Assembly (NCBI GenBank): GCA_963765585.1
Contig: CAVXXB010000002.1
Span: forward strand, 124,001 to 188,000
Reading direction: 5' to 3'
Length of the DNA: 64,000 nucleotides
From: CAVXXB01 sp963765585
GTDB lineage: Bacteria > Calditrichota > Calditrichia > JAJRVZ01
Shown here: positions 60,811 through 64,000 of the stretch, piece by piece
Layout: each line of letters begins with the position of its first letter
How positions within the stretch are numbered: the first letter of the stretch is position 1
The notes under the pieces: generated by a model
Seen by the model: only the letters and a program-made list of their open reading frames with translations
What the model was told of the DNA's origin: nothing
The model's database searches: none
Made by a program: the position numbers and the translations under genes

Positions 60811-61811
60811 ATGACATATTTTGAGCAAATAATATTAGTATTTTCAATGATATTTCTTTTCTCCTGTGCTGAACACACAACTCAGAAATCAGATCCCCTC
60901 GCTTCGTGGAAAGATGGTCAGAGTAAGCAGTCGATTCTGGATTTTGTTGATGAGGTGACAAACGAGACAAGTCCGAACTTTGTAAAACCTCAGGATAGAA
61001 TTGCTACATTTGATAATGACGGTACGCTTTGGTCGGAGCAGCCTTACTATTTCCAGCTGCAGTTTGCCTTAGACAGAGTAAAAGTAATGTCTGCGGATCA
61101 TCCTGAATGGAAAGATAATCCTCTGTTTCAGGCAGTGTTAAACAATGATATAAAGAAAGTATTTCATTTGGTGAACATGGTTTACTGGAATTGGTCATGG
61201 CGACTCATGCCGGCATGACAACGGATGAATTTTCACAGATTGTTACAGACTGGATAAATACAGCAAGACATCCTAAGACAAATAAACTATATAAGGAAAT
61301 GGTCTATCAGCCTATGCTGGAGCTACTTGATTATCTAAGGGACAATGGTTTTAAAACATATATCGTCTCCGGCGGTGGTGTTGATTTTATGCGTCCCTGG
61401 ACAGAAGAGGTCTATGGAATTCCGTCAGATCAGGTGATTGGAAGTTCAGGTAAAGTGAAATTTGAGATAAGAGACGGAAAACCGGTTTTAATCAAGTTGC
61501 CCCGGATAAATTTTATTGACGATAAGCAGGACAAGCCGGTTGGTATCCATCAATATATTGGAAAAAGACCGATCGCTGCCTTTGGCAATTCAGACGGTGA
61601 CCTGCAAATGCTGCAATGGACGGCTGCCGGTCAAGGCAAAAGATTAATAATGTACATTCATCATACCGATGCTGAACGTGAATGGGCTTACGACAGAGAC
61701 TCGCATATCGGCAGATTGGATAAAGGTCTGGATGAAGCGATAAAAAACGGTTGGGTCATTGTCGATATGAAAACCGATTGGAATAAAATTTATCCTGAGT
61801 CGGTGCGATAG
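60811..61811 (+). CDS. HAD-superfamily phosphatase lipoprotein, one frameshift
   Basis: Two frames (60811-61218 and 61191-61811) join with one added base near 61175, giving 333 residues. N-terminal lipobox: IFLFSC with Cys at about 18. HAD motif I is 'IATFDNDGTLWSEQ', motif II 'YIVSGGGVDFMR', motif IV 'AAFGNSDGDLQML'. 'LEIVMATHAGMT'-like sequence spans the break. This lipoprotein HAD group often accompanies sulfatase genes, so the pair may act on a sulfated and phosphorylated substrate in the periplasm; that link is inferred. The terminator between them suggests partly separate expression. Confidence 0.82.
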
Positions 61812-61862
61812 TACTTGTGTATTTTCAATTTTAGGTGATTATTGCTTTTGTACACCTGCTAA

Positions 61863-62864
61863 CTACAAATTTAATCTGATGTTTGCTTTTAATGCCCTAT
61901 GATCAGAAATACTATTATTCTGGTCATCTGTAACATCTGTGGTATTTATGGATGTTGCAGCGACTTCTTTTAAATTATTCGTACCTAAACGATCATAGGC
62001 AAGAATATAGTCGAATCGTCTTGGCCTGCTACTTGATCTGAATCTCCAGGTATACTCCTGTTTATTGCCGTTAAATTCCATGTGCAAGTCACGGGGATTA
62101 CCCAATATATTTAGCATCGCACGAAAAGATTCCGGGCTATATGCATTGCTGTTAAAATCGCCGGCTAATATTACAATCAGATTTTGGGATGAGTTTACAA
62201 AGCGCGATTCAACTACTCTGGTTACGGCCGTATTTATAAACGAATAGATTTGTTTCATCTGGAATTGTTTATGTTCTCTTGTGCCGATCGCCTGAACATG
62301 TGTATTAAATAAAAACAAACTTGTAGTATCATTGATGGCAAAAAGTGAGCCCATAATAGACTTGTTTGCTAAAAAATCATTTGTCCTGGACATTTCCTTG
62401 TCCAGAATCATATGCACAATACCATTTGAATTTTTCACATCATCGCCAAAATCTATTTCGGATAAATCAATTATAGGATAGCTGCCCATCATATATAATC
62501 CGGCATCCTGAAATAATACTTCAGGAAAAGAAAAGTAGTCAACCCTGGATATTATTGTAGAATAAAAAGAGGTATCAGATTTTTCAATGATTTCATCACG
62601 TGAACTTTCATCAAACAATTCCTGAAACAATACAAAATCAAATTTCTCTTTATTGATGTATCTCATTAAAGAATCAATTTGACCTTCTTTTTTATCATAG
62701 ATTGCTTCAATGTTATATGTAATCAGACTGATCTCATTATTTGATTTATTCTTGTCTAAGTGATTACCATTATTACTTATATAATCAATTGTAGAACAAG
62801 AGATTATCAGTAGTAAAAATACCACAATGATTATTTTACTCATCCTTGACACATACAAGTTCAT
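61863..62864 (-). CDS. endonuclease/exonuclease/phosphatase-family lipoprotein, 333 aa
   Basis: A lipobox (LLLIISC) follows the N-terminal hydrophobic run, and the second Met (MSKIII) may be the true start. EEP-fold motifs: 'LITYNIEAIYDKKEG', 'FVLFQELFDES' with the metal Glu, 'LAGDFNSNAYSPES' and 'SDHRALKANI' with the terminal His. This DNase I-like fold cleaves phosphodiesters or phosphomonoesters; the surface lipoprotein location suggests nutrient phosphate or sphingomyelinase-type activity. Substrate not known. Confidence 0.85.
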   Translation of the reverse strand: MNLYVSRMSKIIIVVFLLLIISCSTIDYISNNGNHLDKNKSNNEISLITYNIEAIYDKKEGQIDSLMRYINKEKFDFVLFQELFDESSRDEIIEKSDTSFYSTIISRVDYFSFPEVLFQDAGLYMMGSYPIIDLSEIDFGDDVKNSNGIVHMILDKEMSRTNDFLANKSIMGSLFAINDTTSLFLFNTHVQAIGTREHKQFQMKQIYSFINTAVTRVVESRFVNSSQNLIVILAGDFNSNAYSPESFRAMLNILGNPRDLHMEFNGNKQEYTWRFRSSSRPRRFDYILAYDRLGTNNLKEVAATSINTTDVTDDQNNSISDHRALKANIRLNL

Positions 62865-63004
62865 AATAATACTAAATTCCTTATTTTGAATTACTTTCGG
62901 TGTAAACCTAAAATGAGCAAACGTTAGAAATGGTTCTTATTCAATTCTCATAGTTTCATAAAGGGTTCTTTACCATTTTGGTTAAAATATTCTGGTCAAA
63001 TCTG

Positions 63005-63282
63005 TTATCGCTGATCGCCGCTATCCAGTGAATATCTTTCTAAGGAAGTCAGATACAGGGAATCCAGCAAGGCTTTTTCAGGCTGCGCAATATATATATT
63101 ATTTTTCTTTTCAAATCCAAAATATAGTTCTTCTGACACCTTTGAAAAACGGATTATCAAACCGTTAATATTTTTGATGAAAGTTAGCCGTATTAACATG
63201 CCATTTTTAACATAGCAATATGCCGTCACCCGGGCTGATGCATATGTTATCCCCAGCGCATTTGATATATCCTGGATGATTT
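63005..63282 (-). pseudogene. remnant of an AbiEi-type antitoxin / winged-helix protein
   Basis: From just after a stop codon near 63282 the frame reads IIQDISNALGITYASARVTA, a winged-helix DNA-binding segment, then 'KNGMLIRLTF' and 'FGFEKKNNIYIAQPEKALLDSLYL', the conserved IA-x-PEKAL-x-D core of AbiEi-family antitoxins. The usual N-terminus and the C-terminal part are missing. No partner toxin (AbiEii) is nearby. Clearly a fragment. Confidence 0.65.
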
Positions 63283-63498
63283 AGTCCCGATCAGGAGCCT
63301 GTGGGTGACGGTTTTGATCGGGACAGTCTTGTCGAACAACACCGATCCAGTGGAATACGCATAACCCAGGGTGAGGAGGTTCACCCCGGTTGGCGCCGGT
63401 GCATATACCCGCGGCTGCACCTCCTGGGCGTTAAGGACAGGAAGCGCAGACAGCCAAAGTCCGGCAAACATGACAGTATATTTAAAAAATATTCTCAA
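63247..63498 (-). pseudogene. N-terminal fragment of a Phenol_MetA_deg-like outer-membrane protein
   Basis: A signal peptide (TVMFAGLWLSALPVLNAQ) is followed by 'RVYAPAPTGVNLLTLGYAYSTGSVLFDKTVPIK', the beginning of the PF13557-type outer-membrane protein family (about 250-300 aa). Homology ends near residue 66, after which the frame runs into the start of the AbiEi remnant and stops. The junction coincides with the inverted repeat GTCCCGATCA..TGATCGGGAC at 63283-63327. Confidence 0.65.
63283..63327. repeat. inverted repeat at the junction of two gene remnants
   Basis: GTCCCGATCA (63283-63292) and TGATCGGGAC (63318-63327), perfect 10-bp arms with a 25-base loop. It lies where an outer-membrane protein fragment ends and an AbiEi fragment begins. 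Confidence 0.75.
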
Positions 63499-63540
63499 AT
63501 CGGCCCCATCTTGTTCAGTCTTTCTATTCTAATAAAGTGA

Positions 63541-63791
63541 GCATTAATAACAAGGGGTCACTGCTAAAAAATGTTTACGATTTTATTTTATAATAAAATA
63601 TTTCATCAAATAATAGACCCGGATACCAGTGGATTTATAAATCTACCACGAAGGACACGAAGCACACGAAGTCTATTTTAATATTTTTTCTTCGTGCTCT
63701 TCGTGAACTTCGTGGTTATAACCATTTGAGAATGGCCATAGGTCATAGCCCGCCCGAAGGGCGAGCCCTAAAGTCTCTGCCTGCCCGCCTA
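63541..63791. other. non-coding spacer with 'cacgaag' phrases and hairpins
   Basis: No gene. At 63651-63718 CCACGAAGGACACGAAGCACACGAAG and its near inverse (CTTCGTGCTCTTCGTGAACTTCGTGG) form a long imperfect inverted repeat (listed in pieces under 20 bases in the text of the window: CCACGAAGG..., ...CTTCGTGG). GCCCGCCCGAAGGGCGAGCC at 63748-63767 is a compact hairpin. Confidence 0.55.
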
Positions 63792-64000
63792 CTGGCCTGG
63801 TGGTTTCATCTTTTTATCCTGATTTTCATTTTTTCATAGAACTTTTGACACTACCATTAGTGAGTAGTTTAAAGAATAACCACAGAGAACACAGAGTAAA
63901 TAATTAATATTATTTATGTTAATGCTATTTCTAATCATCTCCCCTCTTTGATCTCTTAGAAGATAACTCTCTTTATTCCTTCTTTTAGTTTGTCAACATT
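63792..64000. mobile_element. further MITE-like copies: right-end fragment followed by a new copy cut by the window edge
   Basis: 63792-63855 (TGGTTTCATC...GACACTACC) matches the right end of copy 1. From about 63863 a new left end (AGTAGTTTAAAGAATAACC) and CACAGAG phrase leads into sequence identical in layout to copy 1, including the inverted GxxExxY tail (TTTATTCCTTCTTTTAG), until the window ends. The termini here are degenerate (no clean AGGTAGTGT at the new left end). Confidence 0.6.

Overview
The window reads as a chromosomal contig piece from an AT-rich (by eye roughly 38-40% GC) Gram-negative bacterium of the Fibrobacteres-Chlorobi-Bacteroidetes (FCB) side of the tree, for example a Calditrichota-, Marinimicrobia- or KSB1-like lineage. 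Pointers are a C-terminal 'YPNPFNP' type IX secretion sorting domain on a GH44 hydrolase, a TonB-dependent receptor with a CarboxypepD_reg-like N-terminus, many lipoproteins and outer-membrane barrels, an MqnA-type (futalosine) menaquinone gene, and a small conserved protein of a type I know mainly from Bacteroidota. The exact phylum cannot be fixed from sequence reading alone. No rRNA, tRNA, CRISPR or prophage was recognised.

Layout. 1-20.8 kb is mostly housekeeping: an M48 metallopeptidase (cut by the window edge), a DMT transporter, a frameshifted secreted GH44 glycosidase, YgiQ, TypA/BipA, a short Rho, a methyltransferase, a predicted outer-membrane protein, ClpC, an extraordinary 1547-residue AMP-binding/unknown/GNAT fusion, and mqnA. 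21.5-45.2 kb is a co-directional surface-polysaccharide locus: glycosyltransferases, a YfhO-type membrane protein, a glucuronyl C5-epimerase-like protein, an AsnB-like amidotransferase, a locus-type winged-helix regulator, then a nonulosonic (sialic-like) acid set: LegB-like dehydratase, nucleotidyltransferase, PLP aminotransferase, NeuB, PtmA-like SDR and a CMP-sugar synthetase fused to a KdsC-like phosphatase. Embedded in it is an acyl module (hexapeptide acyltransferase, acyl carrier protein, VOC protein, FkbH), followed by a radical SAM/SPASM enzyme, a Wzx-type flippase and a TylF-type O-methyltransferase. I infer a CMP-activated nonulosonic acid decorated with a glyceryl or similar small acyl group, possibly O-methylated. 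45.3-54 kb returns to housekeeping and envelope functions (membrane protein, M1 peptidase, DnaK, DegP/Q, YugP-type peptidase). 54.3-64 kb holds YceI, MarR, a TonB receptor, a sulfatase plus HAD lipoprotein pair, an exonuclease/phosphatase-family lipoprotein and a graveyard of gene remnants and repeats.

Two things run across the window. First, reading frames are broken by single-base indels (often in homopolymers), by my count about 19 disruptions in 29.5-45.2 kb against about 7 elsewhere, some of them at the N-termini of conserved housekeeping genes; sequencing or assembly error is the leading explanation. Second, a miniature inverted-repeat element family with 9-bp termini (AGGTAGTGT/ACACTACCT) and 6-bp target duplications occurs at 55.1, 58.6 and about 63.8 kb; its interior preserves the first and last codons of a GxxExxY-family gene, so it looks like an internally deleted derivative of a GxxExxY-carrying mobile unit.
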